From the NCBI GenBank assembly GCA_037389465.1, contig JAZARR010000008.1:3225501-3289500 (forward strand): a stretch of DNA of 64,000 bases, given 5' to 3'. Positions 29,401 through 44,400 of this stretch are shown piece by piece. Position 1 is the stretch's first letter. Each line of letters begins with the position of its first letter. Under the pieces are notes generated by a model that was not told the DNA's origin, did no database searches, and was given only the letters and a program-made list of their open reading frames with translations. Source of the DNA: Baylisascaris procyonis. Lineage: Eukaryota > Nematoda > Chromadorea > Rhabditida > Ascarididae. The position numbers and the translations under genes are program-made.

Positions 29401-32400
29401 AAACGGAAAATAAAAACAAAAATAAAGAGCAAAAAGAAACCGCTGTTCCACAATAGACGACAGCCAAATCGAATAGATCTCGATTTGTTGATGAAATATC
29501 ACCAATTTTGATGGGAAGAATATTTTCACATTCCTCACGTACAAAACCCACCGATGCTATTGAATGGATGGGTACGCACAATAATAATTCCTGAAATAAT
29601 TGAGTTTCTCTGCCTCTCTCTTTCATACTCATCTCTCATAACTTTTACGATTAGATATCGAAAACGGAACGATGATCCTTGACCTTCACTCTACTTCATT
29701 CCGCTCATAGATACTGCTCCGGGTTAAGATCTCCTAGTGGGAGACGGAGTCCATTTTTGAAACGATTGTATTTTAAAGATAAGGTGACGCTGAGAGGAAA
29801 TTATATGGCGAACTCAGTGGAATGATCTCAGCCGAAAGATTGGACTAATCTAGACTGCACATCAAAGAAGCTTGTACTGTATAGGTTTTCGCATTCACCT
29901 AACCTAGATAAACAGTTAAACAAGTTACCAATAAACGGTATATATGCAAAGTTATGCTATCGTTCCAATAGACGGTAAATATGCAAACTATTTGACTCAC
30001 TATTTACCGAAATTTTCAGTAAACGACTGCTTTTTCTTTAAACCAATCGGCATAAAACTAATGCAAACGGAAATATTTTCTTTTTTAAGATAAAAGACCA
30101 ATGTAAACGATGAAAGATGATCAATCTTATGACATATAGTAAACGCGGGAAAACTTCATAAATCTAGTTGCATCTATTCTCAAGTTGTGCTTTTACAAGG
30201 AAATTTGCCAAAAAGGGGATGAGCTAGAGGCAAACTTCTAAACGAGCGCAAAATTGGTAAACGTTGAAAAACGAGTTTCCGATCGGCTAATTTGAATGCG
30301 TAGAAACAAATGAAGCCATTAGCTATACTCTATTCGGAAGTAATTTCTTACGAAGAATTGATGCGTTCTGAATTGCATAACAATTTTAATTTTTACGTTT
30401 GAACCAGAAATTAGTAAAACTAATCGCATTCATTACTCATATTCTCATTTATCCTCGTTAGTTAAAATCCACGTTATGTCACCTCTGGATTTAAGCTTCT
30501 TTTCTAGACAGCTTATTCATATCATCTAATTTCTATTATATTATCACTTTATGGCTGCAAGTCACGACTTGCAACTTAACGATCAGAGTTTGACTAAGTG
30601 AGTGGGAATCATTCTACGATGAAAAGTTCAAAATCGTTCGAGATTCGAGGTTTCGAACTTCAGATGGATTAAATTTATAGAAGCTTAAAACAATGTTCTT
30701 AGAATTCCGACACTCGGTTAATACCAAACAATTTTGCAGGATTTTTGAACTTTTTGGAAGATAATACTACCCCAAACTAATATTAACAATCTGTTACGTC
30801 ATGTTTAGCGGAAAAATAATATTTCATTTTCAAGACTTATTCACCAATATTCACAGCTTGAATATAACGAACATTTCACATCATCAACGCTTTCAATCTA
30901 AAAAAAAAAATCCAATGAAGGTGACATTTGAAAAACTAAACGCTTCAATCGATGAACAAGTGGAAAGAGTGAGAATACGGTTAGCATTTGTAAGATTATC
31001 ATTATTGATTTCCAAGTTTAATGCAATGGATGTGCTTTACTTTAAAGATTTTTTAATGGATTTTGCACTTGTGATTTTTGACACCTAGAAGAAAATTATT
31101 AGATAAAACGATAGAGGCAAAGCATAGGAGGCTGAGTTTTTCCAACCAAGACGTTTGGATATCGACTGCCAACATTTATTTCAAGAGTGGAATCATATAT
31201 AAATGATAGGATCGTAGAATATGGTCAGTGTGAAATAAAACAAAAAGATAAACCCTCGAAATGTATTCGCAACAAGCAATAGCGAGAAAAGCATTAAAAG
31301 CATTAGTGAAGCCAATAGAAAAAAAATGAATACCCCATTTTCTAATGCATTCACAGATATTGAGCAAGTATCGACTCGTAGCACCGCATCGGCCGCAAAA
31401 TCCCTCGTTCTAGGAAACGTTTTGATTTGACCATCCAACTGTAATATTCCATTATTGCAAAGATAGAGCACTGAACTGTACTTGCAAAAAATAGTAATAA
31501 GGGAAGCACTGAAAGCGCTAATAAAGCAGAAATGAATACTTCATTCATCAATGAATTTATAGATTTTCACAGGTGAACTATGCTAACTATAAAGTGGTCA
31601 GGCCAATAGAATACGTTAACAGAGACAACTAGCTCCGAGTCAACCATATACTTAGCTAGTTCTCGAAAGAACAGCAGATTATCTCTCACTTCTTCCTTCT
31701 GTTCATCCTTTATTGAAAAGGTTTCACTAAGACTGGCGTTCTTTATTTGCTCGAGCAGGCAAACACAATAAATATGTTATCAGTCTGCCAGCGGAGAACA
31801 ACAGATGAAAATCATTTGCATATATTATCAGCATTCAACATAGTGTTTGCTCACTCTTTCTTACCTCATTTCGATCAATGACTGCAAAAAGCCTATTTCA
31901 ACGGACGGCATAACCATATTTTAGTACTTGTTCACTTTTGACTGGATTAGATACGAATGACGTACAGTTTGACACCGATATTAAGGCCAGGAATAACGAT
32001 AAAAAACAATGTGGAGCAGGGTCAAGTAAGTGTCGACCCAGCTTACAATTTTCGAAAATATTAATTTTTTCAAAGCTTTCTGAGATCCCAGGTGAACAAC
32101 ACATCTCAATATTATTTATGGAATCATTGCGCCGTTTAAAAAAAATTCAATAAAAACAAATAGGTATTACAGAAGATGAATAAAAAATGAAGCTGATGCG
32201 ATGACTGACTTTGGCCTGATCGAGTATTTTCAGAAGACCGGTCCGCCCACTCGGATCGATATCTCCACGAATATCTTGCACCAGACCAGCGTACTGAAAC
32301 ATACTCAGTTCACTTGTAAATTTTCGGAAGTATATATTGGAATGGACATAGACAAAGGCAAGAATCCAATGCTCAATAAAATATCTTATATATTAAATCT

Positions 32401-35400
32401 CGATGAACCTTTAAAATTATAGTAACAAATATTGAGGAACACAAATCAGTATAAAATCATTGGCGGCACTTATTGAAAACTTTTGTGACTGCAGGTATTA
32501 CAGGTTTTCACTTATTGAAAAACTTTCAAATATTTGAATGTGATTACAACTTTGGAGGTATATTTGTGCAAGGTATATTTGTTTCACTTTCTCATAGGCA
32601 GGCAGAGGAGTGGAACTATGGGTAAATATTTGACGGAAATACTTCGGAGGTGATCTTCACTAATTTTTCATTGAATTACTATTTACTAACATATGATCAA
32701 AAAGTTTGAAATTATAATAGAGCATTTGATGAGAATATTCTTCTCAGTCATTCAACGAAGTGAATTTCATCAGGACGAATATTGGAAGGATTGTTCTGAA
32801 GGTAACAACAATCTTTCGCACTTAAAACCATCGAAGTAATTAATTTCACATTCATAATTATTCAAAATGCACAACAATATGTTCGGATTTTAATCGAAAG
32901 GGTTTAAATATTTGAAAATTCACTGCAATAAATCGATTGATTTCCGCACGACATATTATAAAAAAATTTTTCAGCAATTAAACGAAAACTTATTTCGAGG
33001 ATAACAAATCTGTTTTAGATTTGGGAATTTTGTGTAATAAATTTCATTTCATATTCTTGTGATAAAGGTATTATCGGCCAAAAATTTCTTAGCTGTTATG
33101 TTACTATAATGTGTTTTGCAGACGCAAAATTTGCAAAAGCACATAAAAATTTTCAAATTTGTAGAAGCATATAAAAACTTTGTTCGCTGTTAGTGCAGTG
33201 AAAGTGATACAAACATAGTGCGGTATTTGGATTACAACTCCCCTTCTCCTCCCCCACCCCGTTCATAGCCGAATAAATCTCCCAGATTTCTTGGAGAAGC
33301 AAGTTTCGCCTTGCCTTCAGTAAGCATACCTTTGATCACAAAACTTCAAAAGAAAGGCTCTTTCCGTAAAGTGGCAAGTTTGATAGGCTGTACTCTATTG
33401 TTTTAGCCTATAGAAACTTATCGAAGTTTTATCTAAGTTGCAAGAGTTTCATTTGAGAGAATACGATACGAAATTATCAAAAACTACACGGCAATAACAG
33501 CTGTGATTGTGAGCAATCTTTCGCCACTTTGGAATGTTATTCGTTCGCTCAGCAGTGAATCTCTTTTTACCTAGGCTGGTAAAAAGTTTGATTCCATAAT
33601 GCCCTTTAAAGCGTGAGAAATGATTTAAAAACAGGAAGTATAATATAATAATTGCAATAATATTTCGCTGATATTTTACCGAATTTTACCGACAGCCATC
33701 GAAATGGGGATCATCAACCAGTCGATAAACAAATGCTGATAATGAACAGGTGGAAGCAAGTGGGGCAAAAAAATGCATCATATGGACTACTGCCATATGC
33801 GCTCTTGCAATTGCGTCTCTTCGCAGTGGCATAAGTTTAAAAAGCATATTAAAATTTAAATATAACTTACTCAACTACGCAATTCCAATGCTCCACGAGA
33901 GATTCGTTTTTTTTAAATGCTTTTCTGCAAATTTGAGTTCCGAAATGTGATTTATTGCAGCGTTATACGTTTTTTCGCTTGTTCTAATTGAATGTTAGGG
34001 GTGAGAAATTTAGCCCATATAGAATAGGTTGATTTCTATAAAATTTACACTTACAAGGCGGAATTTTACAGTTGTCAAGTTGAAAACAAAAACGAGATCT
34101 TAGTACAGCAGTTATAACGGCAGTAGGATTGGTGAGACTATAGCTGCAGCTGTAATATATTTTGGCATTTCCAGATAGCGTTTCGCGATTGCAGGATCGC
34201 ATATGTTATTAGTTGTTATAATATGTTATTCCATCTCTTTCCTACTCAATTGTTGAAAATATGAGCCAGTCGCCTTTAAAATGCCTACAAATTGTGCATC
34301 GCAAACGTGTCTAAAGCGCTTTTCGAGGGTGGCGAATCAACTTTCATCGCTGTATTTGAACCATTTCGAGGCTAAAAGTATCCAAGAGACAGATAAGCAC
34401 CGATGAAACGTGACCTTGTTGTACAACATTGAGCTGCTCGATGTGATCTTATCGCGAAATCAAAGCTAACCAATTTCTCAATTAAGAAATAAAATAGAGC
34501 AGCATTTACTGGATAAATGAAGAGGATAATGTATGCTCCCCCTCCCCACCCCCCTCGGCTCATAATTCATTTTGAGTAATATACCGTCCTTTTTTCAGTG
34601 CCAATCCAAAATTATGTTAAAGCTTCATGAGTGATCACTTTCTTACGAAGGTTCATATTTTTGTGGAAACTTCAGAGCTTTATATTCCGAATGAGGGTAA
34701 GGCAAGCTGTTGATAGATATTTGAACAACTTAACCGCCATAGATGCCGGTATTCCACGAATGTACACAACTACACAGTGCAATGATTGTGAACAACAATT
34801 ATTGCCAAATAGAAAGCCAATCTTATTGCTTTATAATGAATTTCATGAGCTGCGCTATTAATGGTAAGTTTCCCCAAACGAAGTAAACCATAGGGGCTCA
34901 TAACAGTTCCCCAAGCGAAGTGAACGAACCTATGTGGCAATAAACGGGATTACAGGGGCTATTACAGGGGCTGGTAATAAACGGGATTGCCAGTTTCAGC
35001 TAGCTGGTAATGAGCTCACATATTTTGTGGAAACATTTTTTATCATATGCAAAATCCTAAGCTTTGCTCAGCAAATATTCCCCCTCAAGTAAAAAATACC
35101 CAGTTTGAAGTGACTGTATCAGCCGCTCATCAATAGCGCTTTAAAAAAGTGGCAAGACTGAAGGCCGATTGAAAGAAAAAAATATTGTGAAAAAAGGAAA
35201 TACGCCCACCGGATGCGCAACAGCGGAAACAACAACGCATTGTGAATATTAAAGGAACATGAAACGCATAAAACGATAAATAATGTGCTGACACACATAG
35301 ATGATGGCTGTTTACGGCTAGCGATATTACGTTTATTTGCGGCCGACCGGCCGCTTGCGCACAACGAAGACCCTGTCGCTATATGACGATGAACCGCTTC

Positions 35401-38400
35401 TTTTCCTCATTCAGTAATTTCCTCGCTATCGAACCCTTACGCGCTTCACTGAGAGCCTAATCCTCCTCCTTTAACTCAATCGCAAATGCCGTCCTCTTCG
35501 AGATCGTTCTATCGGAGAAATGATACTAGCAAAAATGAAAACACACTAGAAGGTCATCTACTTCAAATTTGCTATGAGTCACTCTAGAACCATTTCGCAG
35601 CTTTACTAACTGAACAGCAGTTTCAGCACCGACACCATTTCGCCAACTGCATCAAAAATAACACACCAGGGTTCCAGAAAGACGATGGACTTTCCAGACA
35701 GACAGACAACCTATGGCAGCCTGACAGGAAATGACGAATGCAAGAGCATTCGAAAGAACGTAAGTTGAGTTCGACTGAAAGGAAGTATAAAACCTTTGTG
35801 AAATAAAGAAATTTTGGCGTAACAAATGCGCAAATAGAATGACAACTCAACATTCCTATCAGTGAATATTAGAGCTTCTATTTTACGAACATGAAATTCT
35901 ATTCAGATCCGACAGATGAAAGGAAGAATTGAAAAGCAGTGGGTGCTAATGGAAGCGGCAAAATGAGGCGACATAGATTTAAAATATTCTAGCTTGATAT
36001 AATGGAATGGAAATAGACGTGCAGCAAGAGGACGACATACTCCTTCTCGCTGATATTTTGATGATATATATCTGTTCTTTGAGGGGACCAAACGCCCTCT
36101 ATGTTCACAAATGAAGAGTTCTTTGTGCCTGAGGTCGGAGATTAATAATCTCAGAAAAGGCAGGGGGAATGGTGGAGGGGATAGGGTGCAGCCCCCCGGT
36201 GGAATTCTTTTGATCTGACTTATGCACTCTAAATTTCCAATCTAAACATCTAAATTTCCAACCTTCCATAGCAACTTTTGATCTGTAAAAAGCAACACTA
36301 TTTTTGTAAACAATGCTAATACAGAAGGTCCCTCTCCCGTTATTTTCCCTTTGGAATCTCAAAATATTCACTCTTATTGCCTTCAACAAAAGGCCTTATT
36401 AGCTGAATCAACACTAAAACTCTTCTAGGTGAAGGTTTTGGGAACATCATCAACCACCGCATTTAATGAAGGTGCAAGGTGAGATCAAAGATCATTCAAT
36501 GACAAAAACACAAGTTGTCCATAACGCGAGAGATGTCCTCGAATGCATATAAGCCCCTATTATTTGCTGCACAGAATAAACAACCCATTTGCCAGCTACG
36601 GAACGGCCCTTACATGTGAGTGAGTGCACAATTCCTCGTCCTGGCGAGCTCTGACTCCATGAATTAATCTGTAGAAGGTGATTTTAGATACCCTTTAGGG
36701 GAAGGACAGGAAATGTATGTTTCCTTCCTTCTGCTTCCCTCCCTCCCTCCCTCTTACCCCGGAAGATGTGAAGGGTATATCATTTGATATATGACATCAA
36801 GAAGAAGAAGGTATGAGGGTAAACAATGGAGCAAAGCAAACAATATGTTTACAGTATGTTTATAGCAAACAATATCAATGAACACAATAAGAACAAGAGA
36901 ACAAAAAAGACAACAACAGCAACATTCGTCATTGGTGAAGAAAAGTGATTCTTAAGTGAAAATGTGAGTATAACAAAGAGATACGATTTCATATGACTCA
37001 GTATTCTTTCTATTATCGCAAAAATTTCACTTCGATTTATGTATGTTACTCGGAATAAAATACCGAGGATTATAAAGATTTTCCTAACAAAGTGAGGAGA
37101 GTTTATCGACGAAGTGGTCTAATTGACGCAAATCGCTCTTGTGATCAAAATTCTGGTGAGCAATAGCAACAATTTATGAAACTTTCGATGCTAAATTTAT
37201 TACTTTTACGAGTTTTATAATGGAAAGGGGGAAGACCTTATCGAAGGCGAACGGGTACACAGATGGGGACATTTTAGAGACATATTTTATCGAGGAGACA
37301 TGCAAACATAATAGTACCGTAATGAGAATGAAAAAAAAAGAGGAAATAAACAAATCTATGCACTCAAAATATGGTCGGGAAGAGAGTGGAGACGAACAAG
37401 AGAAGGGACAATATGTGGCAGTAACAATATGCAATGAATACCTGTGTTTAAATCCTGCCATTGCTCACGCTATCCGTCAATTTTAACGGTGTATCTAGTG
37501 ATGCCGTCAAAACATTTCAAAAAAAAAAAACTTCGTCCGCTAGCGTATTTCGAATCATTCAAAAATAAAAGTGCAATACATATACGGCAAAACGGTGCAT
37601 GCGGTTACATACGTCTGCGCATGTGTGCGTATGTCTGTTCAGTAGTTTCAACTCTGAAACCACTAAAGACAAATTTAAGAATTTCGGACAATATAATGTG
37701 CACAATTTCAGCACACTTACATTAATTTTTAGATCAACTTCGAAAGAAGTTATAGAAGCTAAAATTGTATCCTGCAAAATTAAGCAGCCTTTTGCAAAAA
37801 GATGTTGAGTCATGGAAGAATTGAAGCGTACCAGTTCAGCTGAAACGATATGTATTGTTATAATTCTATTCACCGAACAACCAGTTCTATGAATTGGAAA
37901 CAAAATGCTCGTAGTAATATGTAAAGATTCGTTTTGTGCAAACCAATAGGTGCAAAACAGAAGCTAGATTAGTTGCAAAATTTGTGCAAATTTTTTGCCA
38001 CCTTTAAGTGACGGTAACTCTCTCTTCTCGGCAAGATTTGACGAATTTCAATGTTGCCAAAGAAAGTCATTCATTGGGAAGCATTATAAGCACTGAAATT
38101 TTGTTGCTCTAGTCTAAGTTGTTCTACCACAAGCGGCTAGACACATAAATGCGCATGAAAGAATCCAAGGAATTCCCACTGCAAATGCAAAGCTTGCGAA
38201 AAACGCATAAAAAGGAATCTACTATGGAGGATTCATATATACGACCGGATAGTTAGCAAAATATTAGCACATTATGCGTATGCTTTATTATTTGCTGGCG
38301 ATATATGCAGTTGATTCGTCTAGTGAGCGGAAATGCACAAGCGCATATCGTGCTGATCCACTTGTCAGCTTTTTGCTCTTCGAAAAATACAGTCAAAAAC

Positions 38401-41400
38401 ATTCAAGCAAACGATACAACGAATGAAGTTGAGCAGCGGATCAGTTCTTTGTTCGTCAACCCCTCTCCCCAACACTTTCACCTAATTGAATCAGCGTAAT
38501 TACGGGTGCGATTTTTGGTGCAATCAGGTAGAATGTACTTTTGACGCATCATCACACATCACTGAGCAGATGCCGATTGATAAAATGACTCAATTCTATT
38601 GAAAAGGCTTCAACGTGTTATCGAGTGAGAAACTGTCAACTGTACTATATGTAAAGTGTTAGGTGCCATTCTCTGATCGATTGAATTTCGAATGAAGCCG
38701 TCAAAAATACGAGCATCCACGCCCATAGAAATGTCGCATTTTTGAGGAGCTATTCTCTTTCATCGGTTAGAAAATTTGCCTTCATCACCAAGCAGTTCCT
38801 AATCAACCTTCCACTATCTTCCTTTTCGACCGTCATCTGTTCGGAATACGCCCCACAATTCACGAATTAGTGAACCAAGTCAATTTGTTCAGAAGCCGCA
38901 TCTTTCCCCTCTTATTAAACTCCTCCTCCTCATCATCACTCCAAAGCCTATGCCGATTTCGAGATGGATCGAGCACTGTAAGTTGTAGGGTCTATAAATG
39001 GTTAAATATTGGTGGGCAATACTCGTAAAATTTGCATACTAACACTGATATTCCCTATTTTTACAACTACTCTCCAACTTGAGAAGATGCTGATCGCGAA
39101 ATATTTGCAGAAACTGAGTAACGATAGTGAATAATAGTAGCCAAGTTCTGTAGTTTCCAGTAGGTGGTAGATTACTCTTTCAAGAGACAACAGTTAAAAT
39201 TATAGTTATTTTGCTTGCAAAATAAAAAACAATCAAACAATAAAACTAGATAAAAGAAGTAAAGGAGATGCGCGACTATTATGATCAGAAAGCCGATGTC
39301 AATTAAACAATAAAAATTCTTTAGTTTTCCGGATGTCTAAATGCTTCAGGCGATTAGTGTACGTCAAGACACTATAGAGAGTGAGATGACATCAAGGGGA
39401 TGTTCACTGAACGCTCTCATGCCTCGAAAATGAAAGGAATTATAAACCAAAAATGAAAGCCAAAAAATGAATTAAGATTGAGACTTGGAGGAACAATTGA
39501 AAGCTATGGGTTTGTGATAAATTACGTCGATCTGAACAAAAGAATCTTACAAATCAAATACGATATCAGAGAAAATATCAACGGTCATATGACGCAAAAG
39601 AAATCGAACTCAAGATGCCAATAATACAGGCGATTTTAGAACGGATATACGTAAACGAATTTCATAGTTCAGACTGCATGGACCGGAAAAAGCTTTTCGA
39701 AATGTTTGCAAATTTGCACATCTCCCAACATCTCAAAATAGCGACAACATTTAAGAACAGGACGATATTAAGCCTTGAAAGCATTCGTGCAATGTTAAAT
39801 ACAGCTATACGGAATTACATGTAGAATGCAATTTTCTATCTAAAACGCTGTAATTGTCATCGACTCCCAGTGAATCTTCCAATGCAAAGATTCATCATTG
39901 AGCACTCCCAAATTTCAAACAGAACTGGCAGTAAGAATCAGAATGGCGGATATTCCTAATAGGCAGCTGGCTAATATGCAACAAGTGAATTTTTTTACTA
40001 TTAATATCGAATAATCAAACACTGAACCATTAGACAAGACGAGCTAAATCACACTGAAGCTCTCTAACACCTATAAAACGACACTGTACAAATCTCCAGA
40101 TTATCGGTAAAACCTTACAGTTATTGATCAAATCATCAGTACCTCATTCATGTATACTACGAATAAGGTAGAGCCTGACAGGTCACCATGTAAAACGCCA
40201 CTAGCGATACCACATGATTGGGCACGGAATTCGTCCACTTTAATTCGAAAGTTTCAGCCACTCAGAAAATAGTGTAACCAATTTAGAAGCTTCCCCAACA
40301 TATCGTAAGAGGAAAACCTTCACAAAATTTTTTCATGGTTCGTGGTATCAAATGCTTTGGCGTAGTCGATATGTACGACAACACACCGAGTTCGATCATT
40401 CAACACCCAAGCTCAGTCATTGCAACTGCTCAATAGTTGAGGAACTCTTGACATTTTTTTAAGAAATCAAACTGATTCGGGTTCAATGAGTTGTTTCGAA
40501 TTCATGACTCTGCAAACCGATGATAATAAAGAAATAGGTTCCCGATTAGCAATTTTGTTTAAAGGCGGCTTCTTGAGCATTGAGGAGACTACTGCAGTCT
40601 TCCAAAAGGAAATCGTCGAGAATAATGACAAGAGATAACAAATACCACCAGGCAACCATTTCAAGAGAACACCCTCAAGGGTACACGATTCATCGCTAAG
40701 AGATCTGAGAGCCTTAGCAACGTTGGCAACATTAATGCGAAGATCCTCAAGGGTCATTGTTGCCAGGTTGGTTTTTTTTTTTTGATCAATTTAATCTCTA
40801 AGATGCACTAAAAATTTATAAAGATTGATAGATAAATAGGCATGCACTAAAATCTATGTCTTACTTCTAAAGATAAGCATAAAATATTGAAGCAAATGGC
40901 CGAAACATTCGACTTTTCATTCATTTCAGCACAACGTGATCAAAATGTTGCAAAATATGCAAATTCGAGAAGAAAACGGAGAATTCCCGCTTATTCGTTC
41001 ATCACATTGATTTTAAATGTAAAGAACTTTCAACAATGGCCGCATTGTTGTGCACGGACAATTGCTACATTAATTATGCGGCAAGCCGATCCGTTAATCA
41101 CGATGTTTTTGCAGAGGTAAGGTTGGCGTAGAGCAAGGTTGGCTATGGGGAAAAAAAAGAGAATTGGGGTTCGATATGGGCTTTCCCATTCCATCTTCGA
41201 TTTGTACGTAAAATGATGGTAGATGATTCATTTTTACGATGGGCATAAAATCGGCTACATATGCAAATATGAGCAAAAAGGAAAAGCATACGTACAATCG
41301 GTAGGTTTATTTGCTTAGTGAGATAAAAAATTTGACTTCATATGTGATGCGTTGAACAAGACAGGTGATTAGAATTAGGATCTACCTTGTCTAGAAACGA

Positions 41401-44400
41401 TGAAAAAAATAAACGATGAAAAAAATAATATTTTGAGTAAAAAATGGAGAGGAAATGATTACTAAGCATGTAAAATAGGAAATTTATTAACTGATGGTTA
41501 ACGAAAGAAGGAATGTGCGCATGCAATGAATGAATAAAGTACTGTTGAATACGTCGAGAGAAAAAAAAACTGACAAATATTTAGTAGAAGGAAGACAAAG
41601 GTTGGCGGACATTCACTGAAGGAGAACGAATGAACGTCAAGGAAAAAAACTTTTCTTTTTAAAAGCGCATTCAAACAGAAGAGATAAAAATAAAGAATCG
41701 ATATATTCCGTAGGGTTCGGAGGAAAAAATATTGCACTAAAGCTGAAAATATTGGTTGCCACCGAAAAAAAATGTTAGCTGCCACAAAATTACAATCACA
41801 GCAACGAGTGATGTCATAACGACCTGAATAAAACCGAACATCAGTAAACGAGGATAAACGTTCATCAGAATTTGCATAGATCCGAATCTCCAGAATTCTG
41901 AGTTTACGAAATGGTACTGCTTATTTTATAAAGTTGGTCGACGGCAAGCCGCATTCATTTATAATATGATTGTCATAATCGCGGTGCTAATTTTTATTTA
42001 TTTTTTTCATCACCGACTATTGTCTGCACTTAGGTTTAGCGTTACTGATAGAACTTTGAATTATTTGATAACGATCGCTTAAATCAATCAGAAAACGGAA
42101 AATCAGTGATCCACGGGCCTCATACCGTAGAGATGCCACAGTAGAATATCAGTTTATAGTAAACTCACATATAATCTCTTCCTTTTCGTGTTAGGACCTG
42201 CTAAGTAGAAGAACAATCCATACGCATCTTACTTTTCGTTATTTTACAACAGTTTAGCTTTTAAAATGTCCCGGTCTCCAAGGTGCCAAGTAACTACGTA
42301 GATTTAATTATGCTACGAGAAGCCGAGTCTGCGTGAACAAGAGAGTAAGAACTTTATGCAAACGCTCATTTGAAATGACCTTTGACCGCCACTAAGCATT
42401 CGAAATAGCTGCAAAATCTTGTTAAGAAGAAAACCTTTGCGATAATTTTTGAATATATGTTAACGGAATTATAATATGAGAAAATAATTTAAATTAATTC
42501 AATCACAGTTAATTCAAGTTTTCACAACGATTCCCAAAATAGAGCAATAAACTGAGCGCAACAAAATGCAACGCAACTAAATGCAACGGTGAGATTAAAA
42601 TTACCCGTAAGTAAAATGAACCGATGAAAGTTGTAAAAGCAAGGAAATTTCTCAACGGCGTTTGAAGAGAGATGACAAGATGTATTCAGAAATATCGAAG
42701 CATACCTGTTGATCGCTTCCCTATCGAATTCGCCGTCTTTCTCAACTTCCCATTCAATCATAATTATTAGCGTTGCCTTTGCGTGATCGAATCGATGCAT
42801 TAATGCCTATTGAAATGCGTCGTAGGCGCCATTATTTTAGCACAATTGACAGCATCTCTCCCTATATCCATACTACCATATACAGACTATCCCGAGTCAC
42901 ATCAATATTTGCGCTTTCTCAGCGCTTCTCTTTTTACTCATAAAAGCCGTTTCATCACAACCACCACATCGCCGCAAATTTCCCATCACCTTTTATAATT
43001 GTTTTTGGCGAACAGCATTACATCAACGCCTTGCCTACATTTACGCATGTGTTTGCAAGTCTGTCAGGCAGTTCCAACACTGAAACGATTAAAGGAAGGT
43101 GGATATAATGTGTAGCATAGGGAGATAGATCTACAACATTTTTCCACGCTAACCCATCTACTCTGAGAGGAGTTACAAGTATTCGTATCCATTTTATATG
43201 GGTCAATTTCTTATTACCAAAGAAATCGTTTATAGATTTTCTGAGCGGCCACTTTGATTAATCGATGAAGTCATAGCTTTGAATGGTTAACTAGTCGAAT
43301 GGGTTGGATGTGCAAAAGCGCATGTATTAAAAATCCAAAAGAAAATAGGATTGCAAATTAAAAACGCAGTAAGCAGCAATAACTGACCGTCATATACAAA
43401 TAAAGACGTGACATATGATTGGAAAAAAAAAATAAACCGTTAGATGGGAATAAAAATTGAAAAGAATGAGGAAAAAAGCGAGTGAGAATATTTAAAAAAA
43501 ACGTTTCGTTCTGAATGTTAGTGTATCGATAAAAAACTTGTGAGGTGATCGAAATATGGCAGTAATGCATGCGCGCATCGTAAAAGTTGAAATTAAAGTA
43601 TAGCGATGTAATTAATGAGAACAATAGAAATGCGACGAATGAAGAAAGAAAGAGAAAAAAAAAAGAAATTGACAATCTATAAAATTGCACTAATGAATGA
43701 GAAAAAATAATTAAAATTTTTCCACACAATAGAATTGATATGAAATGAGAATTTTATCGTTGCCCAGAAAAATAAAATTACTCATATATGAAGAAAATTA
43801 TCGCTGAAAAGATTTGTCGCAGAGAATTCTTTGATGAATTCAATGTAGAAATTTATAATACTTCTTTATAATTATAAGTGTAAAAAAGTTTTTTTTGGGG
43901 GGAAAAAATTGAAGTATTTGAAGCGTGAATTATTGAGCGTGAAATATTGGAAATTACATCGACAAAACTGCAATTATCCGTGACTCGACAACGAATGTCT
44001 GGCACCCTAATTAATGAGAAGTCGGGTCCGCTACATCAGGGAAGCTATTCCCCATCAGTCCCTTATCAAGGAAACCGCTATATCAGGGAAATCATTCCCT
44101 CTCCTCCCCTGCCCTTCAATTAGGACACCTTTAATTTGCTAGAACGTTAAACGAGCTCATTGATAATACTGCACATAACGCTTGCAAATTCATCCATAAT
44201 GTAAGAATATTCTTTCATAGATTCACAGTGATAATCACGTAATCATAACATAGTTCCTTTCATAAGAGACCACATGATCTTTCGATAACCAAAGAGAAAT
44301 TGAATCAAGCAGTAAAGAGAATCGATGACATGCCGATGTCAAAGATTCACAAAAAACTTACTGACGTCGATACAAAGTAAGAGACATTATTTATGACATT

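Noticed and set aside
32600..32650. VKYLP on the minus strand as the first PTB strand
   Set aside because: No acceptor, a stop follows soon, and the true YAGLVQ exon was found at 32171-32293.
33686..33874. Minus ORF containing SLSAFVYRLV, resembling SLSAYNVKLA of CCM2
   Set aside because: No usable acceptor or phase, and exons 3 and 4 already supply this strand with correct phase.
33871..33924. Spliceable minus segment KAFKKNESLVEHWNCVV as a CCM2 exon
   Set aside because: It exits in phase 2, while CCM2 exons 1 and 2 join in phase 0, and it has no similarity to CCM2.
36613..36666. Minus segment between CTACAG and GTAAGG
   Set aside because: Two frames are open and neither matches a known protein; inserting it between exons 1 and 2 adds nothing recognisable to the PTB domain.
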